From positions 62,001 to 126,000 of the forward strand of contig JAUWWQ010000002.1 in NCBI GenBank assembly GCA_030616775.1: DNA of 64,000 nucleotides, read 5' to 3'. The translations under genes and the position numbers were made by a program. Positions within the stretch are counted from its first letter, which is position 1, and each line of letters starts with the position of its first letter. The stretch is from Planctomycetota bacterium (GTDB taxonomy: Bacteria > Planctomycetota > Phycisphaerae > UBA1845). Below the pieces are notes generated by a model. It did no database searches. It worked only from the letters and a program-made list of their open reading frames with translations, and was not told where the DNA came from. Shown here piece by piece: positions 17,758 to 25,021 of the stretch.

Positions 17758-18007
17758 TGTCTGGTCGGTGCGGCTTCCATGCTCGACAGGGAGCTTTCAA
17801 TGGCTGAACCGGTAAAAGAACCCTGAGGAGGCTTCGCGTAAGGCGCCAAACGACGTACCGGCCCCTTTGAGGTCGGCGGTCCGGGCTCCGGGGAGCCACC
17901 CACTTTGAGCCAAGGGTTCTGTCCATTAGCTCCTACCGGCATTGTGGCGGTCGCGCCTGTCGGACGTTGCACGAGGGCTTGCGGTAATCTGCGCAGGCCC
18001 TTTTTTT
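17758..18007 (+). ncRNA. structured non-coding RNA, possibly 6S-like
   Basis: A ~250-nt unit bounded by the extended -10 promoter and a strong intrinsic terminator, with no convincing ORF. Nested long-range pairings form a rod: TCG(G)TGC with GCACGA (17765-17771/17969-17974), CGACAGG with CCTGTCG (17784-17790/17956-17962), then an 18/16-nt open bubble, CCGGTA with TACCGG (17809-17814/17934-17939), and AGAACCCT with AGGGTTCT (17817-17824/17913-17920). A closing stem, large central bubble and terminal stem are the layout of 6S RNA, and the segment GAGCCAAGGGTTC recalls a conserved stretch in enterobacterial 6S. Assignment to 6S is inference; tmRNA, RNase P RNA and SRP RNA signatures are absent. 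Confidence 0.6.
17975..18007 (+). terminator. intrinsic terminator of the non-coding RNA
   Basis: GGGCTTGCG (17975-17983) pairs with CGCAGGCCC (17992-18000) as a 9-bp stem with one G-U pair and an 8-nt loop, followed directly by seven T (18001-18007). Confidence 0.85.
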
Positions 18008-18102
18008 GTGCGCGTGCTCCCGGCGTCCCGCCACCGGCACAGTCCGGCCGATCGTAACTCTGCGGACGTGCAATCCGCAGTTCCCCAGGTATACTGCTGG
18101 CC

Positions 18103-19335
18103 ATGAAGAGATCGCTTGTACTGTTCGAGGACGAAGGGTTTGCTGATCTGCTTCCGCTGGTGTTTTGGCGATCGGTCTTCGAGCTGCAGGTCAGCCGGAA
18201 GATCCTGCTGGATCGAACCGCCCAACGAATCGGCTTGGCGGTCGCGGGTGTGTGGACGCGCGACTGGATGGCACGCGTGGCGGGACAGCGCTGCGGCGCA
18301 CCGGCGAACTACCCTGCCACCGCGACAACGGTTCTGGTCAACGGCCGATGGATATTTGACGACCCGGTAGAGTTCCCCAAAGCACCGTGCGTCGGGGTCG
18401 TGGATTCCGACGTGGCCTACATCGTCTGCGACAAGCAGCTCGCCTCCCGCCTTACGCCGCGTGATCTGCTGGATGCGACTCGCCGCGAGGTGGCGCTGGA
18501 AGGTATTCCCCGAGAGTCTGCAGGTGGACGACTCATCCGCCATCCCTGGGAGGCAATCAGCGATCTTCCCACGCTGCTGGAAAGCGATTGGCGCGCGCCC
18601 GATGCGTGCATCGAATCGGAACTTGATCGAGGACTCAAGCTGGAGAACCCCGACCGGATTCACATCGGGGAGCGCACGCGCATCCACCCGACGGCGGTGA
18701 TCAACGCCTCCGAGGGCTCCATCTACATCAGTCACGACGTTCAGATCGGAGCCTACAGCGTCATCGATGGACCCGCCTACATCGGACCGGGGACGCGCGT
18801 CCTTCCTCACGCCTGGTTGCACGGTGGTAATGCCATCGGCCCCGTTTGCAGGATCGGCGGTGAGATCCACGGCTGCGTGATGCACAGCTACGCGAACAAG
18901 CAGCACGCGGGATATTTGGGACATGCTTATGTCGGCAGTTGGGTCAACATCGGAGCGGGGGCTACGAACTCTGACCTGAAGAACACCTACGGAGCGGTTC
19001 GGGTGCCGATCAACGGTGTGAATGTTGACACTAAGCTTACATTCTTTGGGGCGATCATCGGGGATCATGCCAAGATATGCATTAACGCAACCATTCCAAC
19101 CGGCGCGGTGATCGGCCTGGCGGCCAGTGTCGCATCGACCCGGCTGCTGCCAAAGTACCTGCCCTCTTTCAGTTGGGTGACCGAGGACGGGCCTCGCGCC
19201 GGCGATCCGCTGCGCATGCTTGATGCTGCCAGCGCGGCAATGGCCCGCCGCGATGTCGATATGACCGATGATGAGGTTGAGCTGTTCTTGGATCTCGGGA
19301 AGCGCGTCAAGTCCTTTGAAGCCAACTTACGGTAG
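18103..19335 (+). CDS. alternative GlmU-like protein (putative sugar nucleotidyltransferase with left-handed beta-helix)
   Basis: 410 residues from ATG 18103. It resembles the alt_bact_glmU group: a short, atypical N-terminal domain starting 'SLVLFEDEGFADLLPLVFWRSVFEL' and, from residue ~190, hexapeptide repeats of an acyltransferase beta-helix ('IHIGERTRIHPTAVINASEGSIYISHDVQIGAYSVIDGPAYIGPGTRVLPHAWLHGGNAIGPVCRIGGEI'), then 'NIGAGATNSDLKNTYG', typical of GlmU. In this group the pair of activities (GlcN-1-P acetylation and UDP-GlcNAc formation) is proposed by family annotation. It would supply UDP-GlcNAc for LPS and any peptidoglycan. The N-terminal pyrophosphorylase motif is not canonical. 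Confidence 0.8.
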   Translation: MKRSLVLFEDEGFADLLPLVFWRSVFELQVSRKILLDRTAQRIGLAVAGVWTRDWMARVAGQRCGAPANYPATATTVLVNGRWIFDDPVEFPKAPCVGVVDSDVAYIVCDKQLASRLTPRDLLDATRREVALEGIPRESAGGRLIRHPWEAISDLPTLLESDWRAPDACIESELDRGLKLENPDRIHIGERTRIHPTAVINASEGSIYISHDVQIGAYSVIDGPAYIGPGTRVLPHAWLHGGNAIGPVCRIGGEIHGCVMHSYANKQHAGYLGHAYVGSWVNIGAGATNSDLKNTYGAVRVPINGVNVDTKLTFFGAIIGDHAKICINATIPTGAVIGLAASVASTRLLPKYLPSFSWVTEDGPRAGDPLRMLDAASAAMARRDVDMTDDEVELFLDLGKRVKSFEANLR

Positions 19336-19387
19336 GGTCTCCACAGAGCAGTGAGCTGTGTTGGTGACACGTTATGTCACTAACCCA

Positions 19388-20779
19388 TCACGGTCTCATG
19401 GAAGGGATGTTGTTGTGGTGCAGTCCGGGGGTGCCCACCATGGGCGGGTGGTGGTTTTGCGGACGGTAGGTCTGGTTGACGATAGGCTCATATCGCTTCC
19501 GGAACTGGTGGGGCGTTGTCTTGGCTTGAGCCGCCAGCGCCGCCAGCATGGTCGGCGATTCGAAATCCGCCTTCTCGAGTCGAATCATGTACGCACGGGC
19601 CACGCTGTACGTATAGCTGTCCAGGTCAACCTGCCGGATGCGCGTACGATTCGTCTGGGGATTGATCATGTCCTCGAAGGGAACCGGTACGAGATTACCC
19701 GCCTGCAGGGTCACCATAACGCCGGCAGGCAGATCCCGTGTCGAGTCGAGCAGCAGCCGGACACCACCGTGCCCAAGGTCCCGCGTGTATCCCATGTCAA
19801 AGGTCGTGGGGCGCGCGCAGCGCAGCTCGTACCCCAGTGTGTGGCTCACGATCGTCACCTTGTCGCCGCGCGACGCGAACCGCTTCCGTAACTCATCTTG
19901 GAGAAGCCGGGCCAGCGGCACCTCCGAGAGTCGTGGATGACCGGCTGCATCGACGGGGATATCCCGGCCAAGCAAGCCCGAGAGCTCCTCGCAATCCCCC
20001 AGCTTGTACGCCAACCCCTCCGCAAGAACAGCGACCCCGTCAAACCGCCCCATGGTCCGGCGCTTCAGCATTGCGCCCTCGATGATGTCGGCGATCTGAG
20101 CCACCGTGGTGGATTCCGGGAACTCCTCGGGAATGAGTGTCAGCGTCGCGCCAGCCGACTTGCCTATTCCTAGTGCCAGGAACCCGGCATTTCGGCCCAT
20201 GGTTACGACTATGTACCACCGCGCCGTCGTTCTCGAATCCTCCATCAAGTTGGCAACGATCTTAGAGCCGATGTGTCTGGCCGTCATGAAACCAAAGGTC
20301 GGTACGTCCCCAGGCAACGGAAGGTCGTTGTCGATTGTCTTGGGAACATGGACGACACGAATCTGACCGCCTGACTCCTCAGCCACGAAGCGGGAACTCA
20401 ACGCCGTGTCGTCGCCGCCAATGGTCAGCAGATGCGTAACGCCCAGCGAGCGCAATCGCTCGCACACGCGGGAGGTCCTGGCCCGATCAGGCTGAACAAC
20501 CATGGAGATCTCGAGCTTCTCCTGATCGAGCAGATTCGTCCGTGCGGTTCGTAAGACAGACCCGCCATCGAAGTGAATCCGGCTCATCTCCTTAATCAGC
20601 AGCTCCGCCGTATGCTCGGCAGGATCGAAGTGCTCCCCCGCCAGATGGGTGAATCCGTCATAGAATCCCAGAACCGCAAACCCGTTGTTGATCGCTTCGA
20701 TTGCCGCCGCCCCGATGACCCCGTTGATTCCAGGGGCAGGACCACCACCGACAACGATGCCCATTTTCACCTGGGTCAT
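19388..20779 (-). CDS. pfp: 6-phosphofructokinase, probably PPi-dependent
   Basis: 463 residues from ATG 20779, with GAGGA eight bases upstream. Phosphofructokinase motifs are clear: 'GIVVGGGPAPGINGVIGAA' (residues 7-25), 'TIGGDDTALSS' (119-129), 'PKTIDNDLPLPG' (146-157), and 'MGRNAGFLALGIGKSAGATLTLIPEE'. The second Asp of GGDD and the Lys of PKTIDND replace the two glycines of ATP-dependent enzymes (GGDGS, PGTIDND); in characterised enzymes these two residues mark pyrophosphate use. The reaction is fructose-6-P + PPi to fructose-1,6-bisphosphate + Pi, reversible, cytoplasmic. At 463 residues it is longer than E. coli PfkA (320), as many PPi enzymes are. Confidence 0.88.
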   Translation of the reverse strand: MTQVKMGIVVGGGPAPGINGVIGAAAIEAINNGFAVLGFYDGFTHLAGEHFDPAEHTAELLIKEMSRIHFDGGSVLRTARTNLLDQEKLEISMVVQPDRARTSRVCERLRSLGVTHLLTIGGDDTALSSRFVAEESGGQIRVVHVPKTIDNDLPLPGDVPTFGFMTARHIGSKIVANLMEDSRTTARWYIVVTMGRNAGFLALGIGKSAGATLTLIPEEFPESTTVAQIADIIEGAMLKRRTMGRFDGVAVLAEGLAYKLGDCEELSGLLGRDIPVDAAGHPRLSEVPLARLLQDELRKRFASRGDKVTIVSHTLGYELRCARPTTFDMGYTRDLGHGGVRLLLDSTRDLPAGVMVTLQAGNLVPVPFEDMINPQTNRTRIRQVDLDSYTYSVARAYMIRLEKADFESPTMLAALAAQAKTTPHQFRKRYEPIVNQTYRPQNHHPPMVGTPGLHHNNIPSMRP

Positions 20780-21104
20780 AACCGCAGTCCTCGCGTACCT
20801 TTGTGAAGCACCGTCCAATTATCGGCATGGACTCTGCGGAAGGTCAACCGGCGGCCGTAGTGTGCCCTTGGCCATCCTCATTGGGAGCCGTCTGATCTCT
20901 GCTCTTGGGTGCACTTACGTGCGACCACGCCCCAAACCGGTCTGGGCACGTCGGCTCCCGAGACAGCGACCGAGTCTGATCCCAACCAGAATGGATAGAT
21001 GGGCTGTACGCCCACGGATGAGATCGACGTGACCAGCCTTCTACGTATCGCTGAGCAAGCCGCCCGATAACCTTGGGACTGTTTTCAAGCCCGTACTAAT
21101 CTCG

Positions 21105-21119
21105 TGAGAATGATTATCC
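21105..21119. promoter_or_regulatory. candidate Fur box
   Basis: TGAGAAT-G-ATTATCC fits the 7-1-7 Fur consensus TGATAAT-N-ATTATCA with one mismatch per half. It lies in the 422-base gap between the PPi-PFK gene (-) and the MarR gene (+), about 85 bases before the MarR start. A TTGACC at 21141-21146 and TACAAT at 21161-21166 stand just downstream, but with only 14 bases between them, so the promoter itself is uncertain. Confidence 0.45.
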
Positions 21120-21201
21120 GCAATTTGAAATAGCCACTGGTTGACCTGTCGTGCAGGCGTTACAATGTGCGACGCAGGACCGCCAATTGGAGACATGATC
21201 A

Positions 21202-21663
21202 TTGCCACATACACCTGACTCAAAGGAAGCCCTTGACAAGATGGCGCAGGAGATATTTGAACTCTACCTGCTCGTCGCCATCGCCCGCTCGCGCCGCCCA
21301 ACCGGGCCGGACGACCTGTCCGAAACCGAGTTTCTCACGCTGGACATACTCTCAAAGGAGCAGCCACTGACCATCGGAGAGGTCCAAAAACGAATCGGCG
21401 TGCTTCCCGCTCAAATGTCGCGGATTGTCAGGGCCCTGGAGGAGCAGAGTGGGCGTGGTTACGTGGAATGCAAGATTAACCCGGAAGACCGCCGACGGAT
21501 CGACATCTCACTGACTACCGCTGGGCGCGAGGTCCACGGTAAATACCGGACAGCGCGCCTCAGATCGATGTATGAGGCCATTTCTGTCCTCGGCCCCGAT
21601 GACCGCCAACACTTTATGCGGACGCTGCGTCAAATCCGCCTGGCATTTGCCAAGGGCATTTGA
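21202..21663 (+). CDS. MarR family transcriptional regulator
   Basis: 153 residues from TTG 21202 (GGAGA about eight bases upstream); ATG 21241 is an alternative that would remove 13 residues. The winged helix is clear: 'SETEFLTLDILSKEQPLTIGEVQKRIGVLPAQMSRIVRALEE' (helix-turn-helix), then the wing 'GRGYVECKINPEDRRRIDISLTTAGREVHGKY', with the DxRRxxxxLT core common to MarR proteins. It acts as a homodimer on operator DNA, usually ligand-responsive. Target genes are unknown; the next gene on the strand is a secreted protein. A Fur-box-like site precedes it. Confidence 0.88.
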   Translation: MPHTPDSKEALDKMAQEIFELYLLVAIARSRRPTGPDDLSETEFLTLDILSKEQPLTIGEVQKRIGVLPAQMSRIVRALEEQSGRGYVECKINPEDRRRIDISLTTAGREVHGKYRTARLRSMYEAISVLGPDDRQHFMRTLRQIRLAFAKGI

Positions 21664-21819
21664 GCTGCACGTTGTAAAGTGCAAATACAACCAAGAAGAA
21701 AATATTTCTACCTGCTAACTATCCCGCTTAGTATACTGTCCAATGAGCTGGGAGTCGTGCTTGCCGGAAACGCGGGAACTGGGATTGGCAAGGTGGTGCG
21801 TGAGTTAGGAGGCAAAGTG

Positions 21820-22398
21820 ATGTCGACTTTGAGCAAGTCTGGGATGGGCATAAGAGCGATGATTGCAGCGGCCGTGGTCGGAGTGGGGACGGCGGATGCA
21901 AGAGCAGACCACTGTGTGGCCACACGCGAAACACGGTCCTTTTGTCGGAGCAATGTTCCTAGCTATTATTATGGATCTGCCGGAAGCGTCACGCACGTAA
22001 TACCACCGACGTACTCGAGCTACGAGTATCTACCGTCACCGACATATGCAGTCTATGACCATCGGCTGCCGCGGGCTTATAGGGGATACATGCCCACATA
22101 CCCCGACCCGGTCTATACCACCACCCGTCTTGCCTATGAAGCCCCTGCCGTTCATTACGTGTCACCGGTCCGCTACCGTCGGGCCGTGTACCATCGGCGG
22201 CCGTACCGACCGCGCCACCGCTACGTCAGCTTTAACGATTACCGGCCCCTTCGCCACCACCGGGTGCATCGTTACTTCCAGCCGTATCTGCGCAGCCATC
22301 GCCATCGGGGCCACGGCATCGCGGTTAGCTTCGGCAGGCCGAGGCATCACCGGCATCAACGCCATCACGGCGGCTTCTCGGTTCGGTTCAGCCGGTGA
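21820..22398 (+). CDS. secreted Tyr/His/Arg-rich protein
   Basis: 192 residues from ATG 21820, which follows a good AGGAGG; the open frame extends to 21679, but those residues are probably untranslated leader. Residues 1-30 are a signal peptide (MSTLSKSGMGIRAMIAAAVVGVGTADARA). The mature part is first Tyr/Pro/Ser-rich ('YYYGSAGSVTHVIPPTYSSYEYLPSPTYAVYDH'), then strongly basic with many His-His and Arg-His pairs ('RRPYRPRHRYVSF', 'HRHRGHGIAVSFGRPRHHRHQRHHGG'). No enzymatic domain is visible. The histidines suggest metal or polyanion binding. It sits between a MarR regulator and a NikR-like regulator. Confidence 0.65.
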   Translation: MSTLSKSGMGIRAMIAAAVVGVGTADARADHCVATRETRSFCRSNVPSYYYGSAGSVTHVIPPTYSSYEYLPSPTYAVYDHRLPRAYRGYMPTYPDPVYTTTRLAYEAPAVHYVSPVRYRRAVYHRRPYRPRHRYVSFNDYRPLRHHRVHRYFQPYLRSHRHRGHGIAVSFGRPRHHRHQRHHGGFSVRFSR

Positions 22399-22550
22399 TC
22401 GGGCAGCTCGGCGCTCTGACCCACAGCGCGGTAGGTCACGCCTCCGTGTTTCCGGCATGGTGTGAAGCCCCTCGAGCGGGTAACCTGCAGTTAGACCGCT
22501 CGCGCGGCAACCTGCCATAGCTTTGAAACGGTTGGTCTGGAGACCCGCCC

Positions 22551-22961
22551 ATGGCCCAAGTCGATCGCTTCAGTGTCTCGCTCGACACTGAGCTGCTCGC
22601 TGCATTCGACCGACACATTGTCGATCGCGGATACCAGAATCGATCCGAGGCCATCCGGGATCTGATTCGTGATCTGCTGGTGGTGAGCCGTTTGGAGCAC
22701 AGCGACGAACCGGTGGCGGCAGTCTTGACCGTAGTATGCGATCACCGCGAGGGCGAGGCGCCCAAACGCCTGCGAGCATGCCTTACCGCCAACAGCGATC
22801 TGGTGGCCGGGTCGCTCAGTATTCCCATTGATCAGCACCGCGACAGCCTGGCGATTGGTCTGAAGGGACCGGCTGACCGTGTCCAAGCATTGGCAAATAG
22901 TATCCAGGCAATGCGCGGGATAACTCATGGTCAGCTCTTAGCCGTTCCGGTCAGCGAGTAG
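22551..22961 (+). CDS. NikR-like ribbon-helix-helix regulator lacking the nickel ligands
   Basis: 136 residues, ATG 22551. The N-terminal ribbon-helix-helix is clear ('RFSVSLDTELLAAFDRHIVDRGYQNRSEAIRDLIRDLL'), followed by the ACT-like C-terminal domain ('AAVLTVVCDHREG', 'LAIGLKGPADRVQALANSIQAMRGITHGQL'), so overall length and fold match NikR (133 residues in E. coli). Aligned to E. coli NikR, the four nickel ligands His76, His87, His89 and Cys95 fall on Thr, Ser, Pro and Ser. It probably binds DNA as a tetramer but should not sense nickel by the known site. Ligand and targets are unknown. Confidence 0.82.
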   Translation: MAQVDRFSVSLDTELLAAFDRHIVDRGYQNRSEAIRDLIRDLLVVSRLEHSDEPVAAVLTVVCDHREGEAPKRLRACLTANSDLVAGSLSIPIDQHRDSLAIGLKGPADRVQALANSIQAMRGITHGQLLAVPVSE

Positions 22962-23284
22962 GGCCCGCTACGACACGCGAACACAAGACGGGCGCATTCC
23001 AATTCGGGTAGCACCCGCCGGATCACGTCCCTCTGACTTCCCGCATGGTGATGAACGTAGCCCTGTACGACCCGCCACCGAAACGACGAAAGGGCCAGCG
23101 AGGCGCACCTCGGAAAAAGGGGAAGCGACTCCCCTCGCCTGTGGAGCTCGCCAATTCCAAGCAGGTTCGATGGACCAAGACCAAGGTCACTCCCTATGGC
23201 CGGCGAATGCGCGTGTGATACAAGAGCTGCACTGCCTTGTGGTACAACTCGGCAGGGACACGACCGTTGCGGATCGTGGTGGTG
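22962..23284. other. intergenic region, nothing recognised
   Basis: About 320 bases between the NikR-like gene and the transposase remnant. Open frames exist on both strands, but none has a ribosome site or family resemblance. It may be decayed sequence belonging to the accessory island to the right. Confidence 0.4.
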
Positions 23285-23371
23285 CGTGATCCGGCAGGTG
23301 GCGCTGATTGAGTTGCCCTCGACGAGAGCTGCTACGACGGCTTTACGCTTAGTTGTGCTCAACCTGTTCAT
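23285..23371 (-). pseudogene. 5' remnant of an IS1-like transposase gene
   Basis: From ATG 23371 the first ~29 codons (with 'VVAALVEGNSISATCR') match the helix-turn-helix start typical of IS1-family transposases (the usual form is M-x-x-L-S-x-x-x-R then ALVEGNSI-AT-R). After 'ATCRIT' the expected continuation (a G-V-A/S-x-x-T-V-x-x-L-L segment and the D-E catalytic part) is absent in all frames. Only the N-terminal end is present; it is either a deletion remnant or the recombined edge of an insertion. A perfect promoter stands immediately upstream. Confidence 0.55.
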
Positions 23372-23380
23372 TCTACATAT

Positions 23381-23409
23381 ATTATACTTGACCGCTCAAG
23401 CATTGTCAA
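23381..23409 (-). promoter_or_regulatory. perfect sigma-70 consensus promoter, minus strand
   Basis: On the minus strand, TTGACA (23404-23409) and TATAAT (23381-23386) are separated by exactly 17 bases. Only nine bases separate TATAAT from the ATG at 23371, so a transcript would begin at or almost at the start codon (leaderless). The upstream edge is just behind the terminator of the protease cassette. Confidence 0.75.
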
Positions 23410-23410
23410 G

Positions 23411-23438
23411 AAAAAAACCGCGAGAATGCCCGCGGTTT
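23411..23438 (-). terminator. intrinsic terminator at end of the protease cassette
   Basis: On the minus strand, AAACCGCG (complement of 23431-23438) and CGCGGTTT form an 8-bp stem with an 8-nt loop followed by a run of seven T (23411-23417 as A on the plus strand). It lies 15 bases after the stop of the 71-residue gene. Confidence 0.85.
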
Positions 23439-23452
23439 CTCTGTCTAACAGA

Positions 23453-23668
23453 TTATCGTGTATAGCTGATGGTACGGGGCTTCTGGCCGATCAAGTCTGC
23501 CTCCGACACAGAAGACTCGCGAGGCGAAAACGGTCGTGCAAGATTGTATTGGGCGTCTACGAATCCTTGTGCTCGCAGAGCCTTCAAGGCTCTTTCTGCG
23601 TTTTTCACTAGGTTGAGGTCCACGTTTGGATTGGTTTTGGCGATCGCCTCAAGATCGATGGTCATCAT
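23453..23668 (-). CDS. small protein downstream of the Clp-fold protease
   Basis: 71 residues; two adjacent ATG codons (23668, 23665) follow GGGGAG. It starts 17 bases after the protease stop and is followed by an intrinsic terminator, so it is the last gene of a three-gene unit. The first half is helical and charged ('IDLEAIAKTNPNVDLNLVKNAERALKALRAQG'); the second half is polar with 'PRESSVSEADLIGQKPR'. No transmembrane segment or cysteines. No family is recognised. It could be an accessory factor or antidote to the protease, which is inference from the gene order. Confidence 0.6.
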   Translation of the reverse strand: MMTIDLEAIAKTNPNVDLNLVKNAERALKALRAQGFVDAQYNLARPFSPRESSVSEADLIGQKPRTISYTR

Positions 23669-23685
23669 CTGTCTCCCCTTTTGTT

Positions 23686-24567
23686 CTACGGCACGCGATA
23701 ACGCTCGCGCGTATGAATTATACCGCGTTGCCCGAGACGCATCATGTAATCCTTGAGTAACTTGTAATACTCTCTAATGCTAGTGTTCAATTTCGGGTCG
23801 TTCCCGTAGTCCTCAATCTGAATGCCAACATCCTTGCGCAGGACCTCCATCGATATTCCGCGACCGTGCGAGTGCCAACGCTTCGTATCGTTGAGGCACT
23901 TGGCAATATCGGTCGCACGACGAGCCCGCATTAACTTTGTGACCCTTTTCTTCTTGGTCTGCGTACGTTTCCAGTTTTTGAACTTGTATCGTACAAGCCA
24001 ATCCTTCAACAGAGTGATTGATAACGCGCGTTGTTGTTCGTAATCGTACAACTCGCCTGGGTCAAACTTTTGCACTAAAAAAGTTAGCTCGGCTGTCGTC
24101 AGCTGCTGCTTCTTGGACTTCTTGATCAAGCGGTCGTACTGCTCAAGATAGCCTAATGCAGGCACCATTGAATCAGCCCCTGGCCGACGCACCTGCGGGT
24201 CGATCGGGCCGAGAACGGAATAATAATCCATGTAGATTGTATCGCCTGACATCGCTAGCACCGTGCCGGCAGAAAACGCAAAGTTCGGAATGATGAACGC
24301 AACTTTCCCGTAGTGGTGCCTCAGCGTGTCAACGATGCGCTGTACGACCTCTACATACCCGCCTTGAGTTTCGAGCACGACATAGAGCGTGCTTTTTCTA
24401 TCCTTTAACAACTCCACAGCGTCGCGAATCGCGTCGTCGGCTCCGTAAATCAGGTAATCGACGAACACAAGAACATCACCACCAAGCTCGGCTTCTAGCT
24501 TGGCTAGGCGATCGTCCAGCTTTGTTTCAATGACTCGGTTGGCGGTGTACAGGCCGGGCTCCACCAT
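23686..24567 (-). CDS. SDH-family Clp-fold serine proteinase
   Basis: 293 residues, ATG 24567 with GGAG upstream. It belongs to the crotonase/ClpP-fold 'SDH_sah' group: 'VLVFVDYLIYGADDAIRDAVELL' , 'TLYVVLETQGGYVEVVQRIVDTLRHHYGKVAFIIP', the nucleophile motif 'FSAGT' with Ser99, and 'YYSVLGPIDPQ' (116-125), which is where the family keeps its conserved Asp/Gln. The C-terminal ~140 residues are basic and helical ('KRTQTKKKRVTKLMRARRATDIA'), possibly for nucleic-acid or partner binding. No signal peptide is seen, so it is probably cytoplasmic. The gene is visibly more AT-rich than its neighbours and lies in a compact cassette, suggesting horizontal acquisition. Confidence 0.78.
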   Translation of the reverse strand: MVEPGLYTANRVIETKLDDRLAKLEAELGGDVLVFVDYLIYGADDAIRDAVELLKDRKSTLYVVLETQGGYVEVVQRIVDTLRHHYGKVAFIIPNFAFSAGTVLAMSGDTIYMDYYSVLGPIDPQVRRPGADSMVPALGYLEQYDRLIKKSKKQQLTTAELTFLVQKFDPGELYDYEQQRALSITLLKDWLVRYKFKNWKRTQTKKKRVTKLMRARRATDIAKCLNDTKRWHSHGRGISMEVLRKDVGIQIEDYGNDPKLNTSIREYYKLLKDYMMRLGQRGIIHTRERYRVP

Positions 24568-24592
24568 TTGCCCGCTCCATGTCTAACCCGTG

Positions 24593-24880
24593 TCAACGTT
24601 CCTTCCGGCTCCAACGCGCAATCGCCGCTTTTCTGGCTATCTCGCTGCGCTCCTGTTCGCTCAGCTTTTCGGCCCTCGCCTTCCCTCCCTTGAGGCCCCC
24701 AAGCCGCCCTAATGTTACCGCAGCCGGGTTCTTCCCGCTTGTCTCATTTTTGGACATTTCGGGCTGTTCCTGCTCTGTTGTGGCTTCCACGATCCTGACC
24801 GCTAGCTCATTAACGTCCTCAGCCTGAGCCCGCTTACTCTTCTTCGGCGTCGTTTTCTTCTTGCTTGAACGCTTAGGCAT
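24593..24880 (-). CDS. small basic KGG-motif protein
   Basis: 95 residues from ATG 24880; the frame extends upstream, but the palindrome at 24881-24897 abuts this ATG, making it the natural start. The N terminus is Lys/Ser-rich ('PKRSSKKKTTPKKSKRAQAED'), the middle acidic, and the C terminus has the KGG pattern 'LGRLGGLKGGKARAEKLS' followed by 'IARKAAIARWSRK'. Such motifs occur in small plasmid, phage and stress-related proteins and suggest nucleic-acid binding. First gene of the protease cassette, 25 bases before the protease. It may be the autoregulator of the unit; no direct evidence. Confidence 0.62.
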   Translation of the reverse strand: MPKRSSKKKTTPKKSKRAQAEDVNELAVRIVEATTEQEQPEMSKNETSGKNPAAVTLGRLGGLKGGKARAEKLSEQERSEIARKAAIARWSRKER

Positions 24881-24897
24881 ACCGTATACTATACGGT
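24881..24897. promoter_or_regulatory. perfect 17-bp palindrome (operator candidate) before the KGG gene
   Basis: ACCGTATA-C-TATACGGT, an exact 8-1-8 inverted repeat ending one base before the start codon of the KGG gene. It overlaps the place where a promoter or ribosome site would sit, so a protein bound here would block expression. The KGG gene has no separate ribosome-binding site, which fits a leaderless or operator-controlled start. Confidence 0.6.
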
Positions 24898-25021
24898 AAG
24901 AACGCCTAAAAACACAACAAAAACTATGTAACATGGTGGCCTTCCCTCGATTTTCGCCGTCCGATCTCGGGCGCGTCCTGATAGAGCACGGGGCACTAAC
25001 CCGGGAAAGGAGGTGAGTCCG

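Noticed and set aside
17758-18007. tmRNA, RNase P RNA or SRP RNA
   Set aside because: No tag-peptide frame or T-arm and CCA end, no RNase P core, no SRP Alu or GGAAG/GCAG tetraloop core. Only the 6S-like layout fits.
17926-19068. Leftward open frame of 380 codons
   Set aside because: It lies entirely across the alternative GlmU gene and part of the non-coding RNA and has no family similarity; a high-GC shadow frame.
21820-21861. Alternative start of the His-rich protein at 21679
   Set aside because: The upstream 47 codons contain no signal peptide and the AGGAGG lies before 21820.
22470-22545. Riboswitch before the NikR-like gene
   Set aside because: GAGCGG/CCGCTC and GGTAACCTGC segments suggested structure, but no known riboswitch core (cobalamin, NiCo) could be matched.
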